DNA from: Paraburkholderia sp. BL10I2N1
GTDB lineage: Bacteria; Pseudomonadota; Gammaproteobacteria; Burkholderiales; Burkholderiaceae
Length of the DNA stretch: 64,000 nucleotides
Assembly: GCF_004361815.1 (NCBI RefSeq)
Contig: NZ_SNWA01000002.1
Location: 310,001 to 374,000, forward strand
Direction of reading: 5' to 3'
Each line of letters opens with the position of its first letter. Position 1 is the first letter of the stretch. This document shows, one piece after another, positions 35,132-44,370 of the stretch. The notes under the pieces were generated by a model. The model was given only the letters and a program-made list of their open reading frames with translations. It did no database searches and was not told the origin of the DNA. A program made the position numbers and the translations under genes.

Positions 35132-36170
35132 ATGAATGCTACGCCAGTTGGAATCGACATTGCGAAGAATGTGTTTCAGGTGCACTACGTCGACGCGCAG
35201 GTGCACTACGTCGACGCGCAGACAGGTGAGATCATGAACAGGCCGATCAAACGCGCTCAGTTTCTCGAGCACTTCGCGAATTGCGCGCCGTGCCTGATTG
35301 GCATGGAAGCATGCGGCAGTGCGCATCACTGGGCTCGGCAACTGACGAAGATGGGCCACGAGGTCAGGCTGATGCCCGCGCAGTTCGTGAAGGCATTCAA
35401 CATTCGCAACAAGAGCGATGCGGCAGACGCGAAGGCAATCTGGCTGGCAGTACAGCAGCCGTGCAAGGCGGTGGCGGTAAAGACGGAGATGCAACAGGCG
35501 GTGCTGATGATGCACCGGCAGCGAGAGCAACTGGTGAAGTTCCGCACGATGCAGATCAACGGCCTGCGCGGGATGCTGGCCGAGTTCGGCGAAGCGATGG
35601 GCAAAGGCCGCAGTGCGCTGGGCAAAGCAATTCCCGATGCGCTCATGCGTGTCGAAGAGTGTCTGCCGAAGGTGCTGATTGATACGCTACGCGAACAGTG
35701 GACGCGGATTGAAAAGTTGGACGAAGAAATCGCGACGATCGAGAGGCGGTTGCGCGAGTGGAAGAAGGAAGACAAGGCAGTGAAGGCGATCATCGAGATT
35801 CCGGGCGTGGGCCTGCTGACGGCGACGGCTGCGGTCGCGATGATCGGAGATCCGAAGGCGTTCAGATCGGGGCGTGAGTTTGCGGCCTGGGTCGGAATTG
35901 TGCCGAAGCAGACCGGTTCGGGCGGCAAGGTGAACCTGCACGGGATCAGCAAGAGGGGCGACACCTACCTGCGCACGCTACTGATCCACGGCGCGCGGGC
36001 CGTGCTGACGCGCGAAGGACCCTGGTCCGTGGGTTGAGCAGATGAAAAAACGGCGACCACCAAACGTGGTGGTGACTGCTTTGGCGAACAAGATGGCACG
36101 GACGATCTGGGCGGTGCTCGCTCATGACCGATCGTATGAAAAAGGGTACGTGAGCATGAAGCCCGTCTGA
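35132..36170 (+). pseudogene. IS110-family transposase, frameshifted near the C-terminus
   Basis: The frame begins at ATG 35132 (MNATPVGIDIAKNVFQVHYVD, RuvC-like DEDD domain), with EACGSAHHWAR, FNIRNKSDAADAKAIW, a coiled-coil middle, and the Tnp_2 domain (IPGVGLLTATAAVAMIGD; GREFAAWVGIVPKQ; GKVNLHGISKRGDTYLRTLLIHGARA). It stops early at 36037. One extra C in the CCC at 36020-36022 explains this: removing it restores GPWVEQMKKRRPPNVVVTAL and a normal end at 36170. A 21-bp in-frame tandem duplication (35177-35197 and 35198-35218) repeats QVHYVDA near the first Asp. Both changes suggest an inactive copy. Confidence 0.85.
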
Positions 36171-36489
36171 GCGGCGGCCGAAACGTAGAGGATTAACGTT
36201 TAACACAGGGTGGATGTCGAAAAGTTGCGTTGGCAATCGCGTGAGATGACAAGACAGGTCGGACCGGGACTCACTAAACTTGAACTGGTTGCCGAGCTTC
36301 GAGCTCGTACCCGCAATGAGGCGTGAGTCAGCGGATTTCATCGGGGCCCGCAGCGACAGTATCGGCTGCAACAAGGCCGGATATACAGCTGCAACCCATC
36401 CTGTCAATGTCGGAACGCACGAAACACTGGCGCAATCGGGACGCGTTCATATACCACCAGTTGGTAGTCGACGAACGGTCTGTTCGGGC
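36171..36489. other. Gene-free stretch after the IS110 transposase
   Basis: The 319-bp stretch probably holds the right noncoding part of the IS110 element and its junction with older sequence. No inverted repeats marking the end were recognised and no coding frame is convincing. Confidence 0.4.
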
Positions 36490-36570
36490 ATCAGTAGTTT
36501 TTAAAAAACTACTGATACCCGATTGCATGGTATGGAGTATCATTCTCAGTGATTTATGAAAAACTACTGA
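36490..36570. promoter_or_regulatory. Two palindromic operators upstream of the nucleotidyltransferase gene
   Basis: Site 1 (36490-36516) is a perfect 27-bp palindrome: arms ATCAGTAGTTTTT and AAAAACTACTGAT around one central A. Site 2 (36546-36570) repeats the design with arms TCAGTGATTTAT and AAAAACTACTGA, the right arm being identical to that of site 1. The second copy ends 7 bp before the start codon. Such paired operators are typical of tight repression or autoregulation. No DNA-binding regulator gene is adjacent, so either the nucleotidyltransferase or a distant repressor uses them. Confidence 0.65.
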
Positions 36571-36577
36571 GAAAACC

Positions 36578-37636
36578 GTGATCACCTCGCCAACCGGATC
36601 CCTCTACACCCTTCACGAGACCGCGCTGCACGCGATGTACGCCGACCTCGAACGCGTCGCGCAAATGCAGGACAAGGTTTTCATCGGCGCGCCCGGGACC
36701 ATCGTCCAGCACCGCAAAGGCGAGGCTGAGTACTACGCGCGCCAGTATCTGGATGGCGACGGCCGACAGCGGCAGGCGTATCTCGCGGGGCCTGTCGGCT
36801 CGCCAGAGGCGGATGCGCTGAAACAGTCGGTGCAGGACCGTATCGACGAGGTCAAGGCGGTGATCAAGACGGTGCGCGAACTCGCCAAGCTCAACTTCGG
36901 TGTGGCCGATGCGAAGACCTATGCGACGGTCGGCGCACTGTTCAACCACGGCGTGTTCGTCGCGGGCGGCACGCTGGTCGGTTCGCACGCGTACGGCGTG
37001 ATCCTGAACCGGCTCGGCATCCGCGCCGCGAGCTATCACACCGAGGACATCGACATCGCGCGACGCGAGCAGCTCGCGCTCTCCGATATCCCGGCCGGCG
37101 GTCTTCTCGAAATCCTCAAGCAGACGGGCATCCGGTTTGTCGAGGTGCCAGGGCTTGACCGATCGGCGCCAGCAACGTCCTTCAAGGAGGCGGGAGCGTC
37201 GCGTTTTCATGTTGACCTGCTTGTGCCGTCGGCCGACGAGAGTTTTACAATCCGGCCAGTACCCGAACTCAACGCGCACGCCGCTGGCCTTCCGTACCTC
37301 GCCTACGTCCTTGGGACCTCACAGAACGGCGTGCTGCTCTCGCGCCACGGTGCAGTGCCGGTACGCGTGCCCGATGCCAACCGATTTGCCGTGCACAAGC
37401 TGCTCGTCTCCCAGTTGCGCACGAACGACAGCACGAAGTCCCTCAAGGATCTGCAGCAGGCTGCCGTTGTCATCGGCTTTCTCGGCGAGCATCATCCCGG
37501 CAGTATTGCGGATGCGTGCGAAGCGCTCCCTACCAGTGCGCGTAGTCGCGTGAAGCGTGCCGTCGCGCCGCTCGAGCGGCTGCTCGAACCGCATCCGGCA
37601 GCCCTCGACGAAGTGCGGGAGGCGCTCGCGGACTAG
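36578..37636 (+). CDS. GSU2403-family nucleotidyltransferase-fold protein
   Basis: The 352-residue protein has the minimal nucleotidyltransferase fold: a GGTLVGSHAYG nucleotide-binding loop (G135-S136) followed by EDIDIA with Asp157 and Asp159 as metal ligands. The N-terminal 110 residues are helical and charged, with YYARQYLDGDGRQRQAYLAGP typical of the GSU2403 family (NTP_transf_8-like). The C-terminus is helical. The start is GTG 36578 with a weak ribosome site; ATG 36635 is the next in-frame choice. Family members have no established function, but their fold is shared with MNT and AbiEii-type antitoxins and toxins. It stands alone behind two palindromic operators and next to an IS element. 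Confidence 0.75.
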   Translation: MITSPTGSLYTLHETALHAMYADLERVAQMQDKVFIGAPGTIVQHRKGEAEYYARQYLDGDGRQRQAYLAGPVGSPEADALKQSVQDRIDEVKAVIKTVRELAKLNFGVADAKTYATVGALFNHGVFVAGGTLVGSHAYGVILNRLGIRAASYHTEDIDIARREQLALSDIPAGGLLEILKQTGIRFVEVPGLDRSAPATSFKEAGASRFHVDLLVPSADESFTIRPVPELNAHAAGLPYLAYVLGTSQNGVLLSRHGAVPVRVPDANRFAVHKLLVSQLRTNDSTKSLKDLQQAAVVIGFLGEHHPGSIADACEALPTSARSRVKRAVAPLERLLEPHPAALDEVREALAD

Positions 37637-37962
37637 GACGCGGTCGCGGCAACCCCGCGGCCCTACCCAGCGCGTCGCCGCGTCAACCGGCGCGTGGCTA
37701 CTTCCTAGACATAACGGTCGCTGCTGACTGAACACCGCAGGGGCCCGTCTCGGGCACGAGGCTGCGATAAATGACCGTTGGCGTGCTACTAAAATACTCA
37801 AGTAATGATTCTGACAGGTGCAAGGCGGCGATAATCCGGGCTGCATCGATAATGGCGCGCCGTGAAAAATAACGACCCGATTTGGCGAAAACGCGCGCTG
37901 GCATCGCCGAAATGCGCCGACATTCCTTTGGGACGCGCGGATGATTTGTTTCCAGAGGCTCC
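37637..37962. other. Gene-free stretch before the diguanylate cyclase
   Basis: The 326-bp stretch contains a minus-strand frame of 88 codons (37698-37964) overlapping the next gene, but it has no ribosome site or family resemblance. It likely holds only the diguanylate cyclase promoter. Confidence 0.4.
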
Positions 37963-39483
37963 ATGCGATTGCGGTTGACTCCTTTTCTGCTCCGATATGT
38001 ACGGTCGGCCGCCGCCCGGGCGTTGTCGCCGTCTGGTGTAATCGTATGCGGGGTCCTGCTGCTAGTGTTCGCATGCGGGCTGTGCGCGTGGGTCCTGTAC
38101 GAGTCACGTAACGATGCCTACGAACACGCCGAGGAGAACGCGCGGAATCTGATGCTGGTCATCGAGCGCGACATTGCCCGCAACGTCGAACTTTACGATC
38201 TTTCGTTACAGGCGGCCGTGGACGGAGTAGCTGATCCGCAGGTCATGGCACTTTCGCCGAAGATCCGGAGCGAAGTGTTGTTCGACCGGGCTGCCTCCGG
38301 CAAGTACCTGGGATCCATCTTCGTGATGAATGAACGCGGCGACATCATCATTGACTCCCGATTCATGCCCGCGCGCGTGGGGAACTTCGCTGACCGTGAC
38401 TATTTCACCGTCCACCGTGATCACCGCAACACCGGCCTCTACATCGGCAAACCCTACGCTTCACGGCTGCGCGATGGGGCGCTCACAATTGCGCTGAGTC
38501 GCCGGATCACGCGCGCGGACGGCTCGTTCGGTGGGGTCGTGGTCGGAACATTGAGCATCGACTATTTCCGCGCTTTACTGGACGGGCTGTCCGTGGGGGA
38601 GCACGGAACAGCTGCGGTGGTCGAGACAAACGGCACCATGATCACGCGATTACCGTACGACCGGAACGTAGTCGGACGCGACATCCGGAACGCTCCCGTA
38701 TTCATTCAGGCGATGTCGAGGAACGATGGTGCATTCACCGGTACTGCATCGATCGACGGGATTCGCCGACTCTACGTGTACAGGCGCCTGGCAGGGCTTC
38801 CACTCATTGTCGATGTAGCACCTGCGGAAGCGGACATTTACGCTGGATGGCAACAGCGCGCCCGCCGGCTTGCGATCCTGATGGCCGTATTCAGTGCGAT
38901 CATTGTCGGCGGCTCGTTGGTACTGTCGCGGGAACTCCAGCGGCGGCAGCTTGCCGAGTCAAGACTGACGCGTCTCGCGCGTACGGACGCACTCACTGGA
39001 CTCTGTAACCGGGGCACCTTCGATGAAACGCTGCAGAAGGAATGGCAGCGGGCCCACCGAACGGGGCGTCCACTCTCACTGCTGTTCGTCGACATCGATC
39101 AGTTCAAGGCATACAACGACTACTATGGTCATCAGGCGGGCGACGAAGTGTTAAGGATCATCGCTCAATGTCTGGCCCTGTGCGTTCGTCGCCCCGCCGA
39201 CGAGGTGGCGCGCTATGGTGGCGAGGAATTCGTGGTGACCCTTCCCGATACCGATCCGGCAGGCGCGATGGGAATGGCCGAAACCATCCGGCACGCGGTC
39301 TACGACCTGGATATCGAACATGTCCAGAGCCGGTATGGCCGCGTGACCGTGAGCATCGGCGTGGTCACGACCCAGGACCGCGCGGCTCACGATGGAGCGG
39401 TGCTGGTGAAGATGGCTGATTCGGCCCTGTACGAAGCCAAATCAACGGGCCGTAACCGGGTGTGTGAAGCACAGAACGTATGA
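37963..39483 (+). CDS. Membrane diguanylate cyclase with a periplasmic dCache sensor
   Basis: The 506-residue protein has a membrane segment at about residues 24-46 (VIVCGVLLLVFACGLCAWVLY), a periplasmic double-Cache-like sensor (to about residue 300; FADRDYFTVHRDHRNTGLYIGKPY is typical), a second membrane helix at about 305-325 and a C-terminal GGDEF domain. The active site is GGEEF (419-423), a functional variant, and the inhibitory I-site RPAD (410-413) lies five residues before it. The protein should make cyclic di-GMP in response to a small external ligand and be product-inhibited. No linked target gene is visible. Confidence 0.92.
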   Translation: MRLRLTPFLLRYVRSAAARALSPSGVIVCGVLLLVFACGLCAWVLYESRNDAYEHAEENARNLMLVIERDIARNVELYDLSLQAAVDGVADPQVMALSPKIRSEVLFDRAASGKYLGSIFVMNERGDIIIDSRFMPARVGNFADRDYFTVHRDHRNTGLYIGKPYASRLRDGALTIALSRRITRADGSFGGVVVGTLSIDYFRALLDGLSVGEHGTAAVVETNGTMITRLPYDRNVVGRDIRNAPVFIQAMSRNDGAFTGTASIDGIRRLYVYRRLAGLPLIVDVAPAEADIYAGWQQRARRLAILMAVFSAIIVGGSLVLSRELQRRQLAESRLTRLARTDALTGLCNRGTFDETLQKEWQRAHRTGRPLSLLFVDIDQFKAYNDYYGHQAGDEVLRIIAQCLALCVRRPADEVARYGGEEFVVTLPDTDPAGAMGMAETIRHAVYDLDIEHVQSRYGRVTVSIGVVTTQDRAAHDGAVLVKMADSALYEAKSTGRNRVCEAQNV

Positions 39484-39638
39484 AATGGTGCCGCTCCATT
39501 GTTGATAAAAGCGGCCCATCCGGCAGGACGGGCCGAACGTTCGGATTAACCGGTGCCATTGTTAGTTGTGCGATTAATCCATCCCGGCATGGCGTATCAG
39601 GCTTTTCGTTTGGCTGATGTTTCGGCCGGGATACTGCT

Positions 39639-39896
39639 TCAGGATGTCAGTGTGTCGCCCTGCCTGCTAGCGACGTTGCCGTCGCGCTCATTGATCCACT
39701 CAAATGCCCATTGTTGGGCAACTTCGGTCGCCTCTTCCTCGGTGTCGCACCAGGCAAGGTTACGCTCGATGTGCATTTCACAGTCAGCAGCATCATCATC
39801 AGTCGATGCGTGGACCAGCCTCGCATGGGCGAAAAATTTCCCAATGGAGAAATTCGGGGTCGCATCGATGATCCACCCACGGTATCCGCATTCCAT
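39639..39896 (-). CDS. Small conserved hypothetical protein (85 aa)
   Basis: ATG 39896 follows a strong GGAGGTGATC ribosome site. The sequence (ECGYRGWIIDATPNFSIGKFFAHARLV ... ERNLAWCDTEEEATEVAQQWAFEWIDE-like end) is typical of small Burkholderia proteins with a single alpha/beta domain; I recognise the type but not a function. It is monocistronic, on the minus strand between the diguanylate cyclase and DUF2239 genes. Confidence 0.72.
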   Translation of the reverse strand: MECGYRGWIIDATPNFSIGKFFAHARLVHASTDDDAADCEMHIERNLAWCDTEEEATEVAQQWAFEWINERDGNVASRQGDTLTS

Positions 39897-40594
39897 GATC
39901 ACCTCCGATACTCAGCCTAATCGGGATTCGAAACGACAAAGCATGGATTCGTCCGGTCGCAATCGCTAAACCTCCAACGTCAAAAGTTCGCCGCTTCCAT
40001 GCCTCGCAGATGGACAGACGTCCGTCTCGGGCTGCCGATACTGTTATAGACCCGCCAGCGATCCGCCGGTGATTCCGACTATCGATGAAAGCAAAAAAAA
40101 TGCCTCCAGACAGACAGTCGACCGAAGGACCTGGCGGGGAAGTCGCCTGGCTCTGCTGGCGAACGGCCGGACTCGTCCTGACCTGCTGAAAATGCAGTCC
40201 CCTCGCCGCCTGCCCGCTCCGCTTGGGGTTTTGATGCAGCCGACGCCGAACCCTGGGAGCCTTGCCGCGCGGGTAGCAGGAAGAATTCGGGCGCAGCAAC
40301 GTGCTGCATTTTGATGCGCGTAAGCGGGGAAGGTATTCGCATTTCTGGCTGATGCTTGCGTTCTTTGTTGCATCGCAAAATTTCGAATCCTGAGCGTGTG
40401 TGGAGCGACGGACTCATGTCGACCCGTTTCTGCCTTACGCACTTCCCGAAACCGGCCGTTCCAACGCGCAGAAACCGACGCTCACTGTCGGCTATTCCCG
40501 CTTCCAGAAGCCGCAACAAGCCGGAGTTTGTGCAGCGCACTCGCGATCACCCCGACCGCACGGAGCGCACGGTCGAGTGACTCGAATCGCAGGA
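39897..40594. other. Gene-free 700-bp stretch
   Basis: Overlapping frames up to 166 codons occur on the minus strand but are low-complexity, lack ribosome sites and resemble nothing. GC content is lower than in neighbouring genes. No repeats longer than 12 bp were noted. Confidence 0.4.
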
Positions 40595-40638
40595 TTTTTA
40601 TCCGGGTGTTATTGACAACATTTTTACCCGGGTATAAA
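40595..40638 (+). promoter_or_regulatory. Promoter of DUF2239-carotenoid oxygenase operon with CCGGGT operators
   Basis: A TTGACA -35 box (40612-40617) and a TATAAA -10 box (40633-40638, 15-bp spacer) precede DUF2239. Two related sites flank the -35: TTTTTATCCGGGTGTTA from 40595 and TTTTTACCCGGGTATAAA from 40621, a 26-bp offset. The second contains the perfect palindrome ACCCGGGT overlapping the -10 region. This looks like a repressor-controlled promoter; the regulator is not encoded nearby. Confidence 0.6.
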
Positions 40639-40670
40639 TTGGTGGCCGTTCCCGATCCGAGATCCGCGCG

Positions 40671-41336
40671 ATGTCACACGATTTCCCCTCTCTATATACA
40701 TCCTTCGACGGTCATCGGCGTATTGCGTCGGGTCCATTGGAAACGGTCGCCCTAGCGGTTAAACAGGCAGTCGAGACCGGGGCCCACGGCCCCGTCCTGA
40801 TTTTCGATGACACAACCGGGCGTTCGATCGACATCGATACGAGAGGTTCGGATCACGAGATGTTGGCGCGTCTCGCCACGCACCCGGCTAAAGCCGATGA
40901 TCGTGCCGGGTCGGCGCAACCTGGCAACCCATTCGACGCCGCTATCAACTCGCCCGAAACTGGGGAGCCGGTAGATCAACGTCGCGGGCGGGGGCGTCCC
41001 AAGCTAGGCGTAGTAGCTCGCGAAGTTACTCTGCTGCCGCGTCACTGGGAATGGCTAACTGCACAGCCCGGCGGTGCTTCCGTAGTTTTGCGAAAACTGG
41101 TCGATGAAGCCAAGCGAACGCACGGCGAGAAAGACAGACGTCGCAGAGCGCAGGAGCGTACCTACCATTTCATGTCTGCGATGGCCGGAGACATGCCCTT
41201 TTTCGAAGAGGCTGCGCGCGTGCTTTTTGCGAACGATCAGCAACGCTTCCGCGATCTTGTTGCTGCGTGGCCCGGGGACGTGCGCGATCACGCCATCGCG
41301 CTCGCTTTCGGTACCAACCATGATGGTGCCGTTTAA
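40671..41336 (+). CDS. DUF2239 family protein
   Basis: The 221-residue protein carries the family's conserved parts: an N-terminal beta-rich segment (FPSLYTSFDGHRRIASGPLETVALAVKQA; PVLIFDDTTGRSIDIDTRG) and the central RGRGRPKLGVVAREVTLLPRHWEWLTAQPGGASVVLRKLVDEA, which looks like a ribbon-helix-helix/AT-hook-like DNA-binding portion. The C-terminal half is helical. Function is unknown. The RGRPKLG stretch and the 'replace-arginine' tail suggest nucleic-acid contact, which is my inference. It is first in a two-gene operon; the oxygenase gene starts 22 bp after its stop. Confidence 0.8.
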   Translation: MSHDFPSLYTSFDGHRRIASGPLETVALAVKQAVETGAHGPVLIFDDTTGRSIDIDTRGSDHEMLARLATHPAKADDRAGSAQPGNPFDAAINSPETGEPVDQRRGRGRPKLGVVAREVTLLPRHWEWLTAQPGGASVVLRKLVDEAKRTHGEKDRRRRAQERTYHFMSAMAGDMPFFEEAARVLFANDQQRFRDLVAAWPGDVRDHAIALAFGTNHDGAV

Positions 41337-41358
41337 CGCCTAGATAGAAAGACAAAAA

Positions 41359-42690
41359 ATGACCACAATCGACTTAAATTCAGGCGCAACAGCGGCCGTC
41401 TTTAACGAAGTCCATCTTGTCGATCTTCCCGTTACGGGAACAATCCCGCAAGATCTCAATGGTGTACTGGTACGCAATGGGCCCAATCCATTGCGCGGGC
41501 ATTTCAACGGACACGACGTGTTGGATTGGTGGCCGGAAGATGCGATGCTGCATGGCATCTCTCTGCAGGGCGACCGTGCAACGAGCTACAGAAATCGCTG
41601 GGCTCGCACAAAGAGATGGGCACACGTACACGACCCGGATGCCTCGCCGATGCTGCTTGATACGAATCCGAACGTGAATGTGCTTTACCACGCAGGCGAA
41701 ATTTTGGCATTGGCTGAAGGCGGTGTCCCGCTCGCCATAACAGCCGAGCTCGAGACACTCGGCGCGACACGTTCTCATCCGGGACTCGCAAACGGCATGA
41801 CCGCCCATCCGAAAGTTGACCCCCAGACGGGCGAACTGATGAGCTTTCGCGCGGATTGGAAAAAGCCGTATTTGCGCTATGCCGTGACGGACGCGAACGG
41901 CATGCCAAGCGTTGAGCTCGACATTGAGATGTCATCGCCCTCAATGATGCACGATATGGCAATCACCGCCACCCGAAGTATCTTTCTAGATCTTAATGTC
42001 GGTTATGACTTTTCGATGCTATCTCGTGGTCATCGGATGCCGCTACGTTGGCGCGACGACCATAAGGCAAAGTTGGGGATCATTCCGCGCCATGGCGGCG
42101 AGGTGCGCTGGTTTGAAATAGCGCCGTGCTTTATCCTGCACGTTGTGAACGCATACGACGCAGACGAGGCTACAGTGGTGCTCGACGCGATTCGATATCC
42201 CCGGTATTTGCGGCTGCATGAGGAGGGTTTGACTTTTGAAGACCCGCCGCTGGGAGTCTTGTGGCGCTATGTCATTGACCTCGGTAGAGGAATCGTGACT
42301 GAAAAGCAAATGACGGATGTTTGTATCGAGCTGCCTCGCATCAACGAAGGACGAACTGGCCGCCCCTATCGATTTCTCTACGCCGCTGAGCAACCTACAA
42401 ATACGGAAATTCGTGGCGTCGTTCGCTATGATTTCGAATCCGGTTCAATACAGCGATATAGGGTTCCGGAAGGGGACCAAAACAGTGAACCGGTGTTCGT
42501 AGCGCGTCCTCTGTCCTCGGCCGAAGACGATGGCTGGCTGCTCGTCTGTGTCTATCGTCACGCGACCGACACCAGCGATCTGGTCATTCTCGACGGCCAG
42601 AGTATAGAGGCCGCTCCGATCGCGACAGTACGACTGCCCAGGCGAATTCCCTCTGGATTTCACGGGGCATGGTTGTCAAAAGACTGCTAG
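41359..42690 (+). CDS. Carotenoid oxygenase (RPE65/CCD) family protein
   Basis: The 443-residue protein is a seven-bladed non-haem iron oxygenase that cleaves C=C bonds in carotenoids or stilbenes. The four iron-binding histidines are visible: H150 (NGMTAHPKVD), H198 (SMMHDMAIT), H261 (FILHVVNAYD) and H435 (GFHGAWL). The length fits bacterial lignostilbene/apocarotenoid dioxygenases. GMTAHPKVDPQTGEL is a family signature. It is cotranscribed with DUF2239. The substrate is unknown; no carotenoid synthesis gene is in the window, so an aromatic stilbene-like or imported apocarotenoid substrate is plausible. Codon use is noticeably less GC-biased than in the betaine island, suggesting acquisition. 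Confidence 0.88.
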   Translation: MTTIDLNSGATAAVFNEVHLVDLPVTGTIPQDLNGVLVRNGPNPLRGHFNGHDVLDWWPEDAMLHGISLQGDRATSYRNRWARTKRWAHVHDPDASPMLLDTNPNVNVLYHAGEILALAEGGVPLAITAELETLGATRSHPGLANGMTAHPKVDPQTGELMSFRADWKKPYLRYAVTDANGMPSVELDIEMSSPSMMHDMAITATRSIFLDLNVGYDFSMLSRGHRMPLRWRDDHKAKLGIIPRHGGEVRWFEIAPCFILHVVNAYDADEATVVLDAIRYPRYLRLHEEGLTFEDPPLGVLWRYVIDLGRGIVTEKQMTDVCIELPRINEGRTGRPYRFLYAAEQPTNTEIRGVVRYDFESGSIQRYRVPEGDQNSEPVFVARPLSSAEDDGWLLVCVYRHATDTSDLVILDGQSIEAAPIATVRLPRRIPSGFHGAWLSKDC

Positions 42691-43203
42691 GTTGCCGCGA
42701 CAGCCTTCCTCGCTGCGATGTATGCTGGCCGGCAGCAAGCGAGTCCTTGAATGGCTGTTCATGAGAAAAATGAAAGGGCAACCTCAAGGTCCGCTGTTGG
42801 CCGGCTACTGCCTGATGCGGTCGGCCGAAATCAGCCGAGGCGGTCGATCGGCTTGTTCCTTCTGACGGTATCGTTCTGGCCGACCGGCACCTCTTCGATG
42901 ACACGGGGCCGGCGTGGTTGCCTAGGGGGACAAGAGGCGTGGCCGGTAACGGATTTATTGTCGCAACCGTGACAGATTCATGGCGGTCTACGGAAGCGCG
43001 GGATGATTTGCGAGAAATCAGGATTAATTGAGCTGCTGCCGACCTATTGACGTCCAGGAGCACGGCTTTTTCACAACTTTTTGCGGATACACTCCCTTTC
43101 CAATACCTGGACGCATAAGCCGGTGGTGTGACCACCGAAACTGATCCGGCAAACAGCTTCGCTATAATCGGGCTATCTTCCCACACCACCCTGCTTCCAG
43201 TAG
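42691..43203. other. Intergenic 513-bp stretch with a promoter near its end
   Basis: Long minus-strand frames here (for example 42584-43189) have no family features. A TATAAT box at 43163-43168 lies 35 bp before the next gene and is probably its -10 element. Confidence 0.45.
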
Positions 43204-43662
43204 ATGTCCGTCAAACGTAACCGGTCTCGGGCCGGTCAGCCACGCCGGCCGCTGACAAAGGCGCTGTTATTACCGATGGATCGTGCGTCCGCTAGCGAAC
43301 AGTCCCTGAGGCTGCATCTGGCGCTTGTCGCTTGTCGTGAGTGCCAGGCCAATAGTCACCTGATCAACGAACTGATGCGCGCCGTCTACCTTGCTTATTT
43401 TCTGCAACGCGCGGGCTACGGAAGGCATCCCGCCGAGCACTTCAAGGTCGCCGAGTGTGCTGTGGAGGTGACGCTGGCGCACGCGCATGAGACGGGTGAG
43501 TGGCGTCTGACGCCGGACGTCATCGTCGACTTTGAAGAACTGATAGCTCTGTATGACGCGCAACTTGCCCGCGCACCACTGCATGCGGTATTTCACGCCG
43601 AAGCGCAACTCAGGGATTTTCTCGCAGGAACGGAAAGCTCGCCTATCGTCGTGGAGGAGTAA
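43204..43662 (+). CDS. Hypothetical protein of a Burkholderia family (152 aa)
   Basis: The protein has a basic N-terminus (VKRNRSRAGQPRRPLTKALLLPM) followed by an all-helical domain (SLRLHLALVACREC; LMRAVYLAYFLQRAGYG; FKVAECAVEVTLAHAHETGEW). The layout, with GQPRRPLTKA and a YFLQRAGYG helix, is that of small Burkholderia proteins often labelled Fis-family regulators without evidence. No DNA-binding motif is clear, so function is unassigned. A TATAAT box lies 35 bp upstream. Confidence 0.65.
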   Translation: MSVKRNRSRAGQPRRPLTKALLLPMDRASASEQSLRLHLALVACRECQANSHLINELMRAVYLAYFLQRAGYGRHPAEHFKVAECAVEVTLAHAHETGEWRLTPDVIVDFEELIALYDAQLARAPLHAVFHAEAQLRDFLAGTESSPIVVEE

Positions 43663-43907
43663 CTCTCGCACCGCTGCACTAGCTTGTGGGTGTATGAGTT
43701 CAAGCTACGACATCCTTGGATGTGAGCGGTGATCTCTAGCAGCGCGAAGCCACGCTCACCACGTTCCGACACGCGCAAGGCGGAGCGCTAACGTCGTTGA
43801 ACACTTGAGCACCAGTGTTATATATTAGGACTACCTATAAATGTTGATCATTTCTTTTATGTCAAATTGAGTGGATCGTTGTTGTTCCATACAGCCTCGC
43901 GTTGGTT

Positions 43908-44370
43908 CAAGTAATTTTGTTTCCGTTTTGCAAGTAATTTTGTTCCCAACCCCCAAGGCGAGCGACCAAGGGTGAGCTTTCCGGCGCGTCGTGCTCGTCG
44001 GTCAGCGGCTCGGCGAGCAGCCCGTACATCCACTCTGCAGGACAACGCAGACAGATCATGAGCACGGCTACGCCGAGCGGGTCATGATCGCCACTGGTCC
44101 GCAGTGAGCAGCTCACGTCGAAGCATTTTTGTTGGGCTCCACGTCGTTATTCTGTTCCCTGGTCCAGCCGGTCCGTCGCGAAACGCCTGCAGAAGGCCCA
44201 GCCCTTCGGGCTTTTGACCCACCGAATGAGCGACAACGTGTTGAAAAGGATACGAAATTGCTTGTACTGTCGGCCGAAGGCACAATTTTGCTTGAACTTT
44301 TTGCAAGCAATTTTGTTCTCGATGGTCGTGGCAGCCGCTAATTTCCGGCGGTCCAGTAGTAACAAAATTA
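43908..44370. repeat. Cluster of CAAGTAATTTTGT-type repeats, possible IS21-like end remnants
   Basis: CAAGTAATTTTGT occurs at 43908-43920 and 43931-43943, a CAAGCAATTTTGTT variant at 44304-44316, and inverted variants near 44252, 44281 and 44362 (AACAAAATTA, continued as CTTGC beyond the ISL3 element at 45755). IS21-family ends carry several such repeats. Two repeat groups facing each other about 450 bp apart, with no istA/istB between, suggest a deletion derivative or MITE. The ISL3 element is inserted inside one repeat copy. Family assignment is tentative. Confidence 0.45.

Noticed and set aside
37698-37964. 88-codon minus-strand frame before the diguanylate cyclase
   Set aside because: Overlaps the cyclase start and lacks a ribosome site.
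40079-40540. 153-codon minus-strand frame
   Set aside because: Low-complexity composition, no ribosome site, several competing frames in the same stretch.
42584-43189. 201-codon minus-strand frame after the carotenoid oxygenase
   Set aside because: Overlaps the oxygenase 3' end, has no ribosome site and shows no recognisable domain.
43908-43943. Short spaced direct repeats considered as a CRISPR array
   Set aside because: Only two closely spaced copies with a 10-bp interval and further copies in inverted orientation. No cas genes; pattern fits IS end repeats better.
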